From: Streptomyces sp. Sge12 | Lineage (GTDB): Bacteria > Actinomycetota > Actinomycetes > Streptomycetales > Streptomycetaceae | Assembly: GCF_002080455.1 (NCBI RefSeq) | Contig: NZ_CP020555.1 | Span: forward strand, 1,302,001 to 1,366,000 | Direction: 5' to 3' | DNA: 64,000 nucleotides | Shown: positions 29,101 to 37,138 of the stretch, piece after piece | Layout of the letters: the number at the start of each line of letters is the position of its first letter | Numbering within the stretch: position 1 is the first letter of the stretch | The notes under the pieces: model-generated | What the model saw: only the letters and a program-made list of their open reading frames with translations | Database searches by the model: none | Told to the model about the DNA's origin: nothing | Made by a program: the position numbers and the translations under genes

Positions 29101-30116
29101 CCGCGGAACTGGGCAGCGGCGCCGACGGAAGGGGCACCGAGGGCAGCGGCACCGACGGAGGCGCCGGCAGCGCCTCCGTCGGGTACACCGCCGAAGGCAC
29201 CCGGGTGGCCCGCCTCCCGGTCCCCGCCCCCCTGCCGACCACCCCCGGCGGCGGCCCCCCGCTCCTGGACCGGAACGCGGTGGTCCTGCTCACCGGCGGC
29301 GCCCGCGGCATCACCGCCCGCACCGCGCTCGCCCTGGCCCGCGCCACCGGATGCCACGTGGAACTGATCGGCCGCACACCCGAACCGGGTGCCGCAGCCG
29401 ACGAGTTCGGCCAGGCCCGGGACCGGGTCGCGCTGCGCGCCGCGCTGATCGCCGCGGGGCTGCGTACGCCCGCGGAGATCGAGGCCGCTGCCTCGCGGAT
29501 CCTCGCCGAGCGCGAGGTACGGGCGACCCTCGGCGCCCTCGACGCGGCGGCCGCCTCCGTCCGCTACCACTGCGCGGACGTCACCGACGAGCAGGCCGTA
29601 CGGGCCGTCGTGGCCGGCGTACGGGAGCGGCACGGCCGCCTCGACGGCATCGTGCACGGCGCCGGGGTGCTGCGGGACGGGCTGCTGCGGGACAAGCAAC
29701 CGGCCGACTTCACCGCGGTGTTCACCACCAAGGTCGCCGGAGCCCGGCACCTGGCCGCCGCGGCCGCCGAGCACGGGTCCTGGCCCGCGCCCCGGTTCCT
29801 GGCACTGTTCGGCAGCGTCGCCGGGGTGTACGGCAACCGGGGCCAGTGCGACTACGCCGCGGCCAACGACGCCCTCGACGGCCTCGCGCACACCTGGGCG
29901 GAGTCCTTCCCGGGCCGGGTCCTGTCCGTCGACTGGGGACCGTGGGCGGCACAGGCGGGCGGGATGGTCACCCCCGAGCTGGAGCGTGCGTACGCCCGGC
30001 GCGGGATCCCGCTGATCGCTCCGGATGCGGGGACCGCCGCGTTCCTGGACGAACTGGCGCACGGGAGTGACGTCCAGGTGGTCCTGATGGCGGAGGGGGG
30101 CCTGGGCGATGCGTGA
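23193..30116 (+). CDS. Iterative type I PKS, ER-KS-AT-ACP-KR (PUFA/secondary-lipid type)
   Basis: 2307 residues from a GTG at 23193 with AGAGGAG upstream. Residues 10-600 are a nitronate-monooxygenase-like flavin fold in two halves, like the PfaD enoyl reductase of polyunsaturated fatty acid synthases. KS (about 665-1110) has Cys850 (DAACASS), the histidine of EAHGTGT and that of GHTKCAAG. AT (about 1205-1530) has Ser1303 in GHSYGELTALWAAG and the histidine of CAFHSE, a malonyl-type pattern. After a Pro-rich linker comes one ACP with Ser1741 in DLSIDSIKRVEI, then KR (about 2025-2290) with GGARGI and Tyr2221 in DYAAAND. True PUFA synthases have four to nine ACPs and a separate PfaD; here there is one ACP and the reductase is fused in front. 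First gene of the operon. Confidence 0.92.
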   Translation: MTPHPQPAVTRDLVVAVSPFEEPHPAVVTAAERAGALGLLDLGRDPGAARRAFAELGRRLGSARYGVRVPVGCPLGPAELPAAVDTVLLADPAAHAPEQVAAWAAAAGRPRVWAEVTCAAEARSAVAAGAGALVAKGHEAGGRVGSATTFVLLQQLLGDPGIRVPVRACGGIGPHTAAAAVAGGAAGVLLDVQLALTAEGEAELPEEVTDALRSMDGSETRLADGHRVFARPDLTPPEGPVPALLGARDLRTQLLPVGQDGASAARLAARYRTTGGVLQAVRAAMAGHLEAAVRARPLGQPLPVAQGPMTRVSDQAAFAAAVAAAGGVPYLALAVMEGPDVRRLLAETAERLGDLPWGVGLLGFAPPELRREQLAAVTGARPPHAIIAGGTPAQAAPLEAAGIRTHLHVPSPGLLERYLAEGARRFVFEGLECGGHVGPRASFPLWEEQIERLLACPEPEALDVLFAGGIHDERSAAMAVAAAAPLAARGARIGVLMGTAYLFTEEAVAAGAIRPGFQRAAVECADTVLLRTAPGHATRCAATPYAGTFEATRLRLVDSGIEPRTMWEELERLNLGRLRIASKGMRRNPDGSGLEPVTEEQQHSDGLFMLGQAATLRTGTTTIAALHAQVTDGATALLERRARELAAVAPSAEPPQAADPLDIAIVGMACAYPGAPDLAAYWAMVLAGTDAVTEVPAERWDPALYYDADPARAGERTPSRWGGFLGPVPFDALAHGIPPASLAGIEPVQLLALEISARALGDAGYGKERAFDRSRTSVVFGAEAGTELAGAYGLRALHPAYLGELPAELDEQLPRLTEDSFPGILANVIAGRVANRLDLGGANCTVDAACASSLAALDLACRQLRDHDSDMVLCGGADVHNGINDYLMFASVRALSPGGRCRPFDAAADGIALGEGVGALVLKRLADAERDGDRVYAVIKAVGAASDGRSLGLTAPRPEGQRRALERAYARAGITAGEVGLIEAHGTGTVVGDSTELSVLSALFTASGAEPGSCALGSVKSQLGHTKCAAGLAGLIKAARAVHTGVRPPTLHIDTPNPAWRAESSPFSFDREARPWAVPVERRIAGVSAFGFGGTNYHAVLAGHGGSAEPRHAVEEWPAELFCFRGEDRRAVTRAMARLAARLEENDAAGRPWALRDLAAETASGGSGPVTVAVVAADHDELAARLEQARTFTPAAGVHVREEAAEPGTVAFVFPGQGSQRPRMLADLFTSFPALRALLDSAPARVVSAMFPPAAFTAGERTAQRAAVTDTRVAQPALGLAGAAAHLLLGELGVRPDCVAGHSYGELTALWAAGAYDTESLLRLSARRAEAIMTAAGADPGAMAAVSAAPEEVREIAARTGCVVANHNAPRQCVISGPTQSVSTAVTALREAGLTAEPLPVACAFHSEVVAGAAASLGTELAATRMAAPHTPVWSNTTADRYPATPEAVRGLAARQVAEPVRFVEQVEAMYASGVRTFVETGPGRVLSGLIGRILHGRPHTVVPLDVPGEHGLARLVTAVAELMAAGVPVAPQALFRGRTSRLPDRAPRRPGWLVDGHLVRTADGTPVPGGLRPPQRVRAVAPAAATGSGPATDGPPDRREEAVLEYLRSTRELVEAQRDVLLGYLGAAPAGPLGRAAGAGRGSDGVGSVSGRSPQGAERTAAAPSDPWPRSASEETSRRAPGPGGTAPTGPVPTAPAPPGPRTAEEVMDLVLEIVHTRTGYPRDMLDPELDLEADLSIDSIKRVEIIGALADRIGLPQDPGGTTESAVEELSRIKTLRGIVDWVTSRTPAAPTAPAAPAAPGKEPDPAPTARPLTPPVIPVTPVTPVTRLRVDLVPVPPADAAPETLRGLRIGLVEDGQGIAPALAAALEDLDAEPVLLPAAEPGFDGLVDLSALRTTAGPVLPDAFPGLRRALTSGTPRLLLVTGPGTSGAGLHGFARSAALEFPGVLVRAVGIHPKEDPERIAAQLAAELGSGADGRGTEGSGTDGGAGSASVGYTAEGTRVARLPVPAPLPTTPGGGPPLLDRNAVVLLTGGARGITARTALALARATGCHVELIGRTPEPGAAADEFGQARDRVALRAALIAAGLRTPAEIEAAASRILAEREVRATLGALDAAAASVRYHCADVTDEQAVRAVVAGVRERHGRLDGIVHGAGVLRDGLLRDKQPADFTAVFTTKVAGARHLAAAAAEHGSWPAPRFLALFGSVAGVYGNRGQCDYAAANDALDGLAHTWAESFPGRVLSVDWGPWAAQAGGMVTPELERAYARRGIPLIAPDAGTAAFLDELAHGSDVQVVLMAEGGLGDA

Positions 30117-33100
30117 CGCACGGCGCAGCGGCCCCCGGCCGACCGATGCCGCGATCGTCGGGATGGGCGCGGTGTTCCCCGGGGCCGCCGATCTGGCCGC
30201 GTACCGGCGCAACCTCCTGGCCGGTACGGACTCCATCGGCGAGGTCCCGCCGGGACGTTGGGATCCGGAGGTGTACTACGACCCGCAGGGCGCGACGGGA
30301 CCGGTGGCGGGCGACCGGTTCTACTGCCGGCGCGGCGGCTTCGTGGACGGTCTCGCCGCCTTCGACCCGACCCGGTTCGGGATCATGCCGGCCGCCGTAG
30401 AGGGGGCGGAACCGGATCAGATGCTGGCCCTGCACGCGACGGCCGAGGCCATCGCCGACGCGGGCGGCGAGGCCCGGCTGCCCGCCGACCGGTCGCGGAT
30501 CGGGGTGGTGCTGGGGCGCGGCGGGTTCATGGGCGTGGCGACGGCGCGGCTCGACCAACGGGTCCGCACGGCCCATCAGTTGGCGCAGACGCTGCGCGAG
30601 TTGGCGCCGGAGCTGGGCGAGCGGCGGATCGCGGAGGTGCGCTCCGCGTTCCAGGACGCGCTGGGTCCGGAGCGGCCGGACGCGTCGATCGGGCTGGTTC
30701 CCAGCTTCACGGCGGCCCGGACCGCGAACCGGCTGGACTTCCGCGGCCCGGCCTACACCCTGGACGCGGCCTGCGCCTCCTCCCTGCTGGCCGTGGACCA
30801 GGCGGTGGGGCTGCTGGCCGCCGGGCGCTGCGACGCGGTCGTCGCGGGCGCGGTCCACCACTGCCACATCGCGACGCTGTGGAGCGTGTTCACGCAGCTG
30901 CGGGCGCTCAGTCCGAGCGAGCAGATCCGTCCCTTCGACCGCAGGGCCGACGGGACCCTGCTGTCGGAGGGCACCGGGGTGGTGCTGCTGAAGCGGCTGG
31001 CGGACGCACAGCGCGACGGCGACCGCGTGTACGCGGTGATCCGCGGGACGGGCGTGGCCGGCGACGGCCGCGCGGCGAGCCTGATGAGCCCGCTGGTGGC
31101 GGGCCAGGTGCAGGCGCTGGAGCGGGCCTGGCGGGAGGCCGGACTGGATCCGCGGGAGCCGGGGGCGCTCGGCCTGCTGGAGGCGCACGGCACGGGCACC
31201 CCGGTGGGGGACGCGGCCGAACTGGACACCCTGGCCCAGGTGTTCGGGCCGCCCGGGGCGGGGGGCGCAGGCCTGATCGGCTTCGGCTCGGTGAAGTCGA
31301 TGCTCGGGCACACCATGCAGGCCTCGGGCATGGCCGGGCTGATCAAGGCGGCGCTCGCGGTGTACGAGGGGGTGCTGCCACCGACGCTGCACCTGGAGGA
31401 GCCGCACGCAGACCTGGCCCGGACCCGGATGCGGCCGGTGAGTGCGGTGGAGCCGTGGGAGCGCGGGCCGCAGCCGCGCCGGGCCGGGGTCAACGCCTTC
31501 GGCTTCGGTGGGATCAACGCGCATGTGGTGCTGGAGGAGGCTCCGACGGCCCCGCACCCGACCCCCACCACCCGACCCGCCCCGGTCCCCGGCGCCGGGC
31601 GGGTGGCTCCGGTGCGCCGTTTCCTGCCGCTGGGGGAGGCGGCCGCGCCGGTGGGTCCCGCCGCAGGGGGCGACGTACTCCTGATCGGTGCGGACACTCC
31701 GGCGCAGCTCGCGACGCGGCTGGCGGTCGCCGCCCCGGTGTCCGGGGGCGACGGACCCTGCCGGGTCGCGGTGGTCGGGCCCACGCCCCAACGGCTCGCG
31801 CTGGCCGCGAAGGTGGTGGCGCGCGGCCGGCCGTGGCGGGGGCGCGGGGACGTGTGGTTCACCCCGGAGCCGCTGGGCGGCCGGGTGGCGTTCCTGTTCC
31901 CGGGCCTGGAGCCGGAGTTCGCGCCCGTGGTGGACGACGTGGCCGACCGGCTCGCGCTGACGGCGCCCCGGCTCACCCGCGGCGCATCGCTCGTGGAACG
32001 GGCCCTCGACGCGATCGCGACGGGCCGCTTCTTCGCCCGCGCGCTGCCCGAACTGGGCATCGAGGCCCATGTGCTGGCCGGCCACAGCCTGGGCGAGTGG
32101 GCGGCGATGGTGGCCGCGGGCATGTACCCGCAGGAGGCGGCCGACACCTTCCTCGGTTCCCTGCATCCGGGTGACCTGCGGGTCCCGGACCTCGTTTACG
32201 CGGCACTGGGTTGTGGCGCGCCGCGGGCGCAGGCCGCCCTCCACGGCCTGGAGCGGGTGGTGGTCAGCCACGACAACTGCCCTCACCAGTCGGTGATCTG
32301 CGGCGATCCGGAGCAGGTGGGCACGGTCGTGGCGCGGTTGCGCGCCGACGGGGTACTCGGTCAGGAGCTGCCGTTCCGCTCGGGCTTCCACACCCCGATG
32401 TGGGAGCCGTACCTCGGGCAGGTCCGCGCCGCCTTCGACCGGCTGCCGCTGAGGCCCGGCTCCCTCCCGGTGTGGTCGGCCACCACGTGCGCGCCGTTCC
32501 CGGACGCGCCGCGGGACGTACGGGACCTGGTCGTCCGGCACCTGCTGGAGCCGGTCCGCTTCCGCGAGCTGACGCTGCGGCTGTACGAGGAGGAGGGCGT
32601 GCGCTGCTTCGTCACGCTGGGCCCGGGCAGCCTGCCGGGCTTCGTCGAGGACAGCCTGCGCGAGCGTCCCCACCTCTCGGTGTCGACGTCCTCCCCGCGG
32701 CTGCCGGGCCTCGCGGCGCTCGGCCGCACCTGCGCCGCGCTCTGGGCCGAGGGGTACGCGCCGCGGTGGGACCTGCTGGCGGCCGGGGCCCACGCCCCGT
32801 CCGCGGCCGCGGCCGAAGCGGAAGCGGAAGCGGAAGCGGAAGCGGAAGCGGAAGCGGAAGCGGCGGGGGCGCAGGAGCCCGCACCGCGTCCGGCGCCCGC
32901 CCCCGGCCGTGGCGTGCCGCTCGACCTCGGGTCCCCGCTCGTCCGGCTCGGCGAGCCGGCCCGGGCGGCCTTGGCGGGCCTGCTCGGACCTGCCCCGGCG
33001 CCGCGACCGAAGCCTGCGTCCGCGGCACCGGGCGGCCCCCGACCGGTGCTGCTGTCCGCCCTGGACGCGGTGCTGGCCGACACCGGGGCGGCCGCCACGG

Positions 33101-34818
33101 CCGTCGCCGAGGCCTGGTCGACGGGCATCCCACAAGGCCCGAAGACACCGCCACCGGCGGATCCGGTCCCGGTCCCGGCAGCGTCCCCCGCACCCGGGCA
33201 CCACACCCTGCGGCTGTCCCTGGCCGCGCTCCCCTACGTACGGGACCACTGCGTGTACCTCCAGCCCGACGGCTGGCCGGAGGACTCCGACCGGTTCCCC
33301 GTCGTACCCATGACCACCATGCTGGAGCTGGCCGCCGACGCCGCCCGGCGGCACGCCCCGCCCGGCCTCGCCGTCATCGGCTACGAGGACGTACGGGCCC
33401 TGCGGTGGCTCGCCGTCGAACCGGCCGTCGACGTCGAGGTCACCGTCCGCGGTGACGGCCCCGGCCGGCTGCGGGTCGGACTCGGCGCGTACGCCTCGGT
33501 GGTCGTGCTGCTCGGCGAGCGGTACGGGACGCCGCCCGCGCGCGACGACACCCCCCTGCGCGAGCCCGGTCCGGCCCCGGTCAGCGCGGCGGCCCTCTAC
33601 CGGGACCGGTGGATGTTCCACGGCCCGCGCTTCGCCGGGGTGCACGAGGTGCGGTCGGTCGGCGCGGACGGCATCCACGGGGTCCTGCGGGCGCTGCCCG
33701 ACCCGGGCGCGCTGCTCGACGCCGCCGGGCAGCTCTTCGGGCACTGGATGCAGCTGCGCCTGCCCGTCGACCGGCTGGTGTTCCCCGCCACCGTGGACCG
33801 CATCCGCTTCTACGGGCCCCCGCCCGCCGCGCGGGAGCTGGTGACCGCGACGGCCCGGATCCGCGCGGTGCAGGACGTGACCGTGCGCGGCGACATCGAG
33901 CTGCGCGGGGCGGGCGGCGGGGTGTGGGCCCGGATCGAGGGGTGGACGTACCGCCGGTTCGGCGCCGACGAGCGGGTCTGGCCCATGAAGTTCACCCCGG
34001 AGGTGTGCGGCATCGGCGAACCCCGGCCCGAGGGCTGGTGCCTGGCCCGGCGCCGCTGGAACGATCCGGCCTCGCAGGAGCTGGTGATGCGCCGCTACCT
34101 CGGCGCCGCCGAGCGGGCGGCCTACGAGCGGCTGGCGCCGCGCGCCCGGGGCCCCTGGCTCCTGGGCAGGATCGCGGCCAAGGACGCGCTGCGGCAGCTG
34201 CTGTGGGACGGCGGGGCCGGCCCGGTGTTCCCCGTGGAGGTGCCGATCGGCAACGATCCGGCCGGGCGGCCGCTGGCCGAGTCCCCGGCGACGCGCGGGT
34301 TCCGGCTGTCGATCGCGCACAAGGAGCGGATCGCGGTGGCCCTCGCCCATCCGGCCCGGCCGGTCGGGATCGATGTGGAGCGGGTGATCGCCGACCCGGA
34401 CGCGCTGGTCCGGATCGCCCTCGGGCCGGCCGAACTGCGCCTCGCCGAGGGGCTGGCCGCCCACGCGGGCACCGGCCTGCCCGCCGCCCTCACCGCCCTG
34501 TGGTGTGCCAAGGAGGCGGCGGCCAAGGCGGCCGGGGGCGGGCTCGGCGGCCGGCCGCGGGACTGGCGGGTGGCCGGGGACCCGGATTCCGGCGCCCTGC
34601 GGGTGACCTCCCCCGACGGTGACCCGTACCCGGTCCGCACCGCACCGCTCACCGGCAGCACGCTCGCCGGCGGCACGTTCGCCGGGACCACGTTCGCCGA
34701 CGGCACGACCGCCGCCGACTCGGCGCCCGACCACGTCGTCGCCTGGACCGCTCACCCGGCGGCGCCCGACTCCTCCCCCGTCCCCTTCCCCCTCACGGAG
34801 GCCCGTCATGGCAACTGA
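30109..34818 (+). CDS. Second PKS subunit, KS-AT-DH with C-terminal PPTase
   Basis: 1569 residues; the ATG overlaps the previous gene by eight bases. KS (about 10-480) keeps Cys222 (DAACASSLL), EAHGTGTPVGD and GHTMQASG, so it looks active and is not a chain-length-factor-type decoy. A short AT-like domain (about 580-890) has Ser660 in GHSLGEW and the histidine of GFHTPMW. A linker with eight Glu-Ala pairs follows. The double-hotdog dehydratase (about 1030-1290) has His1047 (VRDHCVY) and Asp1204 (LLDAAGQ). The C-terminus (about 1340-1530) is a Sfp-type phosphopantetheinyl transferase with Asp1422 (GIDVERV) and WCAKEAAAKA. A fused DH-PPTase end is known from enediyne PKSs; here it would activate the ACPs of this cluster. 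Confidence 0.9.
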   Translation: MRDARRSGPRPTDAAIVGMGAVFPGAADLAAYRRNLLAGTDSIGEVPPGRWDPEVYYDPQGATGPVAGDRFYCRRGGFVDGLAAFDPTRFGIMPAAVEGAEPDQMLALHATAEAIADAGGEARLPADRSRIGVVLGRGGFMGVATARLDQRVRTAHQLAQTLRELAPELGERRIAEVRSAFQDALGPERPDASIGLVPSFTAARTANRLDFRGPAYTLDAACASSLLAVDQAVGLLAAGRCDAVVAGAVHHCHIATLWSVFTQLRALSPSEQIRPFDRRADGTLLSEGTGVVLLKRLADAQRDGDRVYAVIRGTGVAGDGRAASLMSPLVAGQVQALERAWREAGLDPREPGALGLLEAHGTGTPVGDAAELDTLAQVFGPPGAGGAGLIGFGSVKSMLGHTMQASGMAGLIKAALAVYEGVLPPTLHLEEPHADLARTRMRPVSAVEPWERGPQPRRAGVNAFGFGGINAHVVLEEAPTAPHPTPTTRPAPVPGAGRVAPVRRFLPLGEAAAPVGPAAGGDVLLIGADTPAQLATRLAVAAPVSGGDGPCRVAVVGPTPQRLALAAKVVARGRPWRGRGDVWFTPEPLGGRVAFLFPGLEPEFAPVVDDVADRLALTAPRLTRGASLVERALDAIATGRFFARALPELGIEAHVLAGHSLGEWAAMVAAGMYPQEAADTFLGSLHPGDLRVPDLVYAALGCGAPRAQAALHGLERVVVSHDNCPHQSVICGDPEQVGTVVARLRADGVLGQELPFRSGFHTPMWEPYLGQVRAAFDRLPLRPGSLPVWSATTCAPFPDAPRDVRDLVVRHLLEPVRFRELTLRLYEEEGVRCFVTLGPGSLPGFVEDSLRERPHLSVSTSSPRLPGLAALGRTCAALWAEGYAPRWDLLAAGAHAPSAAAAEAEAEAEAEAEAEAEAAGAQEPAPRPAPAPGRGVPLDLGSPLVRLGEPARAALAGLLGPAPAPRPKPASAAPGGPRPVLLSALDAVLADTGAAATAVAEAWSTGIPQGPKTPPPADPVPVPAASPAPGHHTLRLSLAALPYVRDHCVYLQPDGWPEDSDRFPVVPMTTMLELAADAARRHAPPGLAVIGYEDVRALRWLAVEPAVDVEVTVRGDGPGRLRVGLGAYASVVVLLGERYGTPPARDDTPLREPGPAPVSAAALYRDRWMFHGPRFAGVHEVRSVGADGIHGVLRALPDPGALLDAAGQLFGHWMQLRLPVDRLVFPATVDRIRFYGPPPAARELVTATARIRAVQDVTVRGDIELRGAGGGVWARIEGWTYRRFGADERVWPMKFTPEVCGIGEPRPEGWCLARRRWNDPASQELVMRRYLGAAERAAYERLAPRARGPWLLGRIAAKDALRQLLWDGGAGPVFPVEVPIGNDPAGRPLAESPATRGFRLSIAHKERIAVALAHPARPVGIDVERVIADPDALVRIALGPAELRLAEGLAAHAGTGLPAALTALWCAKEAAAKAAGGGLGGRPRDWRVAGDPDSGALRVTSPDGDPYPVRTAPLTGSTLAGGTFAGTTFADGTTAADSAPDHVVAWTAHPAAPDSSPVPFPLTEARHGN
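32815..32862 (+). repeat. GAAGCG hexanucleotide tandem repeat (8 copies)
   Basis: Eight exact copies of GAAGCG encode an alternating Glu-Ala spacer between the AT and DH domains of the second PKS subunit. Slippage would lengthen or shorten the linker without a frameshift. Confidence 0.95.
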
Positions 34819-35128
34819 CATCCTCGCCGAGATCACCGGCATGCTCGTGGAGATCGTCGGCGACGAGTACCTGCTCGCGGAGGAGGTCACGATGAGGACG
34901 ACCTTCAACGAGGATCTCGCCCTGGAGAGCATCGAGTTCGTCGCCCTCGCCGAACTGCTCCACCACCGCTACGGCGCCGAGGTCGACCTGATGGGCTTCC
35001 TGGCCGAGAAGGACATGGACGCCATCCTGGCCATGTCGGTGGGCGAACTCGTCACCCACATCGGCCGGATCACGCACACCTCGCTGGCCCGGGCCGCGGC
35101 GGGGACCTCCCCCGCGTCGGCCGGCTGA
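34808..35128 (+). CDS. Stand-alone acyl carrier protein
   Basis: 106 residues. The attachment serine is in DLALESIEFVALAELL, a good DSL/ESI-type ACP signature. The ATG overlaps the PKS end by 11 bases and has ACGGAGG upstream. It is a third carrier site for the pathway, possibly taking the finished chain to the hydrolase, glycosyltransferase or methyltransferase encoded next. Confidence 0.92.
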   Translation: MATDILAEITGMLVEIVGDEYLLAEEVTMRTTFNEDLALESIEFVALAELLHHRYGAEVDLMGFLAEKDMDAILAMSVGELVTHIGRITHTSLARAAAGTSPASAG

Positions 35129-35135
35129 GCCCGCC

Positions 35136-35957
35136 GTGGCCTTCGTCCGCGCGGGCTCCCTGCGCTTCCACGTCCAGCGGCTCCCGGCCACCGCCGGCGC
35201 CGACGCCCCCGACCGGCCCGTCGTGGTGTTCCTGCACGGGCTGGTCGTCGACAACCTCTCCTCCTTCTACTGCCCCCTGGCCGTGCCGGTGGCCCGGTCC
35301 GGCCACGAGGCCGTCCTCTACGACCTGCGCGGCCACGGCCGCACCGAGCGCCCCGGGTCCGGGTACGACCATCGCAGCGCCGTACGGGACCTCTTCGCCC
35401 TGCTCGGCGCACTGGACCTCGGGCGGCGCCCGGTCCACCTGGTCGGCAACAGCTACGGCGGCACCCTCGCCCTGCACGCGGCGCTGGCCCGGCCCGACCT
35501 GGTCACCGGGCTCACCCTGCTGGAACCGCCGCTCGGTGGAGCCTGGGTGGAGAACATGGTGGACACCCTGTCGGCCGCCGCACTCAGCCTGGAGGACAGC
35601 ACGGTCCCCACCGAGCTGCTCACCCTGCGGCTGCGCAAGGCCGCCAACCTCACGGCCATCGCCGACGCCCTCCTCAACCGCACGACGCTCATCGACGACA
35701 TCGCCGCGAGCCGCACCTTCACCGCGGTGGACTACGCCCGGCTGCGCTGCCCGGTCCTGATCGTCTGCGGCGAGCACTCCGAACTGCTGCCGGGCGGCCG
35801 CGAATTGGCGGGGCACGCGCCGCACGGTGCGCTGCGGATCCTGCCGGGCCTGGGGCACGACGTCCTGAAGGAGAGCAGCGGGGTCCTGCGGGAGACCGTG
35901 CTCGCCCACCTCGACGCGACGGCCGCGCGGGCGCGGGTGGGAGCTCTGGTCCCGTGA
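35136..35957 (+). CDS. Alpha/beta hydrolase, probable chain-releasing or transfer enzyme
   Basis: 273 residues from a GTG seven bases after the ACP stop. Oxyanion region VVVFLHGL, nucleophile elbow GNSYGG, acid in VCGEHSELLPGG and catalytic His in PGLGHD are all present. No TE domain is seen on either PKS, and its place directly after the ACP gene makes it the best candidate for chain release. It could instead transfer the chain to another acceptor. Confidence 0.88.
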   Translation: MAFVRAGSLRFHVQRLPATAGADAPDRPVVVFLHGLVVDNLSSFYCPLAVPVARSGHEAVLYDLRGHGRTERPGSGYDHRSAVRDLFALLGALDLGRRPVHLVGNSYGGTLALHAALARPDLVTGLTLLEPPLGGAWVENMVDTLSAAALSLEDSTVPTELLTLRLRKAANLTAIADALLNRTTLIDDIAASRTFTAVDYARLRCPVLIVCGEHSELLPGGRELAGHAPHGALRILPGLGHDVLKESSGVLRETVLAHLDATAARARVGALVP

Positions 35958-37138
35958 AGGTGCTGTTCACCGTGCCGCCGCTGGCGGGGCACGTCAATCC
36001 GACCGTGGCCGTCGGGGCCGAACTGGCCGCCCGGGGGCACGAGGTCGCCTGGACGGGTCCGGCCGCGGCGCTGGCCCGGCTGCTGCCGCCGCAGGCCCGG
36101 ATCCTGCCCGCCGGGGAGGAGCTCGGCGGCGGGTACGCGGAGCTGCACGACCGCTGGCGCGATCTGCGCGGGGTCGGCGCCCTGCGGTTCCTGTGGGAGG
36201 AGGCGTTGGTGCCGCTGGCCCGGGCGATGGTGCCGGGGGTGACCCGGGCCGTGCACGCCTTCGGGCCGGACGTGCTGGTCGCGGACCAGCAGGCCCTGGC
36301 CGGAGCGCTGGTCGCCCGGCGGCTCGGCGTGTCGTGGGTGACGTCCGCCAGTACCTCGGCCGAGCTGACCCGGCCCTTCGCGGACTTCCCGAAGGTCGGG
36401 GAGTGGGTGGCCGGGCAGATCTCGGGCCTGCTCGCGGAGTTCGGCGCGGGACCGGGTGGCGGATCGGGGGCCGGGGCGCACTGGGACCCCCGGTTCTCGG
36501 AGCGGCTGGTGCTGGTCTTCTCCACTCCCGAACTCGTGGGAGCGGGCGCGGACTTCCCGCCGCACCACGCCTTCGTCGGCCCGGCCTTCGGGGCCCGGCC
36601 GGCCACGCCCGGGTTCCCGTGGCAGCGGCTGGATCCGGCGCGCCGGCGCGTGCTGGTGTCCCTGGGCACGCTCAACCAGGCGGCCGGAGCCCGCTTCTAC
36701 GGGGCCGTGCTGGGTGCCGCCGAACGACTCGCCGCAGAGGTCCAGTTCGTCCTCGTGGCGCCCTCCACCCTGATCGGGGACGCGCCGGACCACCTTCTGC
36801 TCCAGGAGAGCGTCCCCCAGCTGGAGCTGCTGCCCCATCTGGACGCGGTGGTCTGCCACGCGGGCCACAACACCGTCTGCGAGGCCCTCGCGCACGGGCT
36901 GCCGCTGGTAGTCGCCCCGATCCGGGACGACCAGCCGATCGTGGCCCGGCAGGTCGTCGAGGCCGGAGCGGGCGTCCGGGTGCGGTTCGGCAGGACCCGG
37001 GCCGAGGAACTGCGCGACGCGCTCACGGCCGTGCTGGACGACCCCGGCCCGCGCCGGGCCGCCCGGCGGATCCAGGCCTCATTCGCCGCGGCGGGCGGAG
37101 CCGCCGCCGCGGCCGACCGGTTGGAGAAACTGCTATGA
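35954..37138 (+). CDS. GT1 (UGT/MGT-like) glycosyltransferase
   Basis: 394 residues, GT-B fold. The N-terminus KVLFTVPPLAGHVNPTVAVG is the acceptor-side signature of macrolide-type glycosyltransferases. The nucleotide-sugar loop is VVCHAGHNTVCEALAHGLPL followed by VVAPIRDDQP. The GTG start overlaps the hydrolase stop by four bases. It should transfer a sugar from an NDP donor to the lipid product; neither the sugar nor the acceptor atom can be read from sequence. Confidence 0.92.
   Translation: MKVLFTVPPLAGHVNPTVAVGAELAARGHEVAWTGPAAALARLLPPQARILPAGEELGGGYAELHDRWRDLRGVGALRFLWEEALVPLARAMVPGVTRAVHAFGPDVLVADQQALAGALVARRLGVSWVTSASTSAELTRPFADFPKVGEWVAGQISGLLAEFGAGPGGGSGAGAHWDPRFSERLVLVFSTPELVGAGADFPPHHAFVGPAFGARPATPGFPWQRLDPARRRVLVSLGTLNQAAGARFYGAVLGAAERLAAEVQFVLVAPSTLIGDAPDHLLLQESVPQLELLPHLDAVVCHAGHNTVCEALAHGLPLVVAPIRDDQPIVARQVVEAGAGVRVRFGRTRAEELRDALTAVLDDPGPRRAARRIQASFAAAGGAAAAADRLEKLL

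Noticed and set aside
30109..31560. Second KS as an inactive chain-length factor
   Set aside because: The catalytic Cys and both histidine motifs are present, so nothing in the sequence supports loss of activity.
25878..34932. Very long minus-strand open frames (over 1400 codons each) opposite the PKS genes
   Set aside because: They are antisense to intact, motif-rich PKS domains and have repetitive Gly/Arg/Val-rich products.
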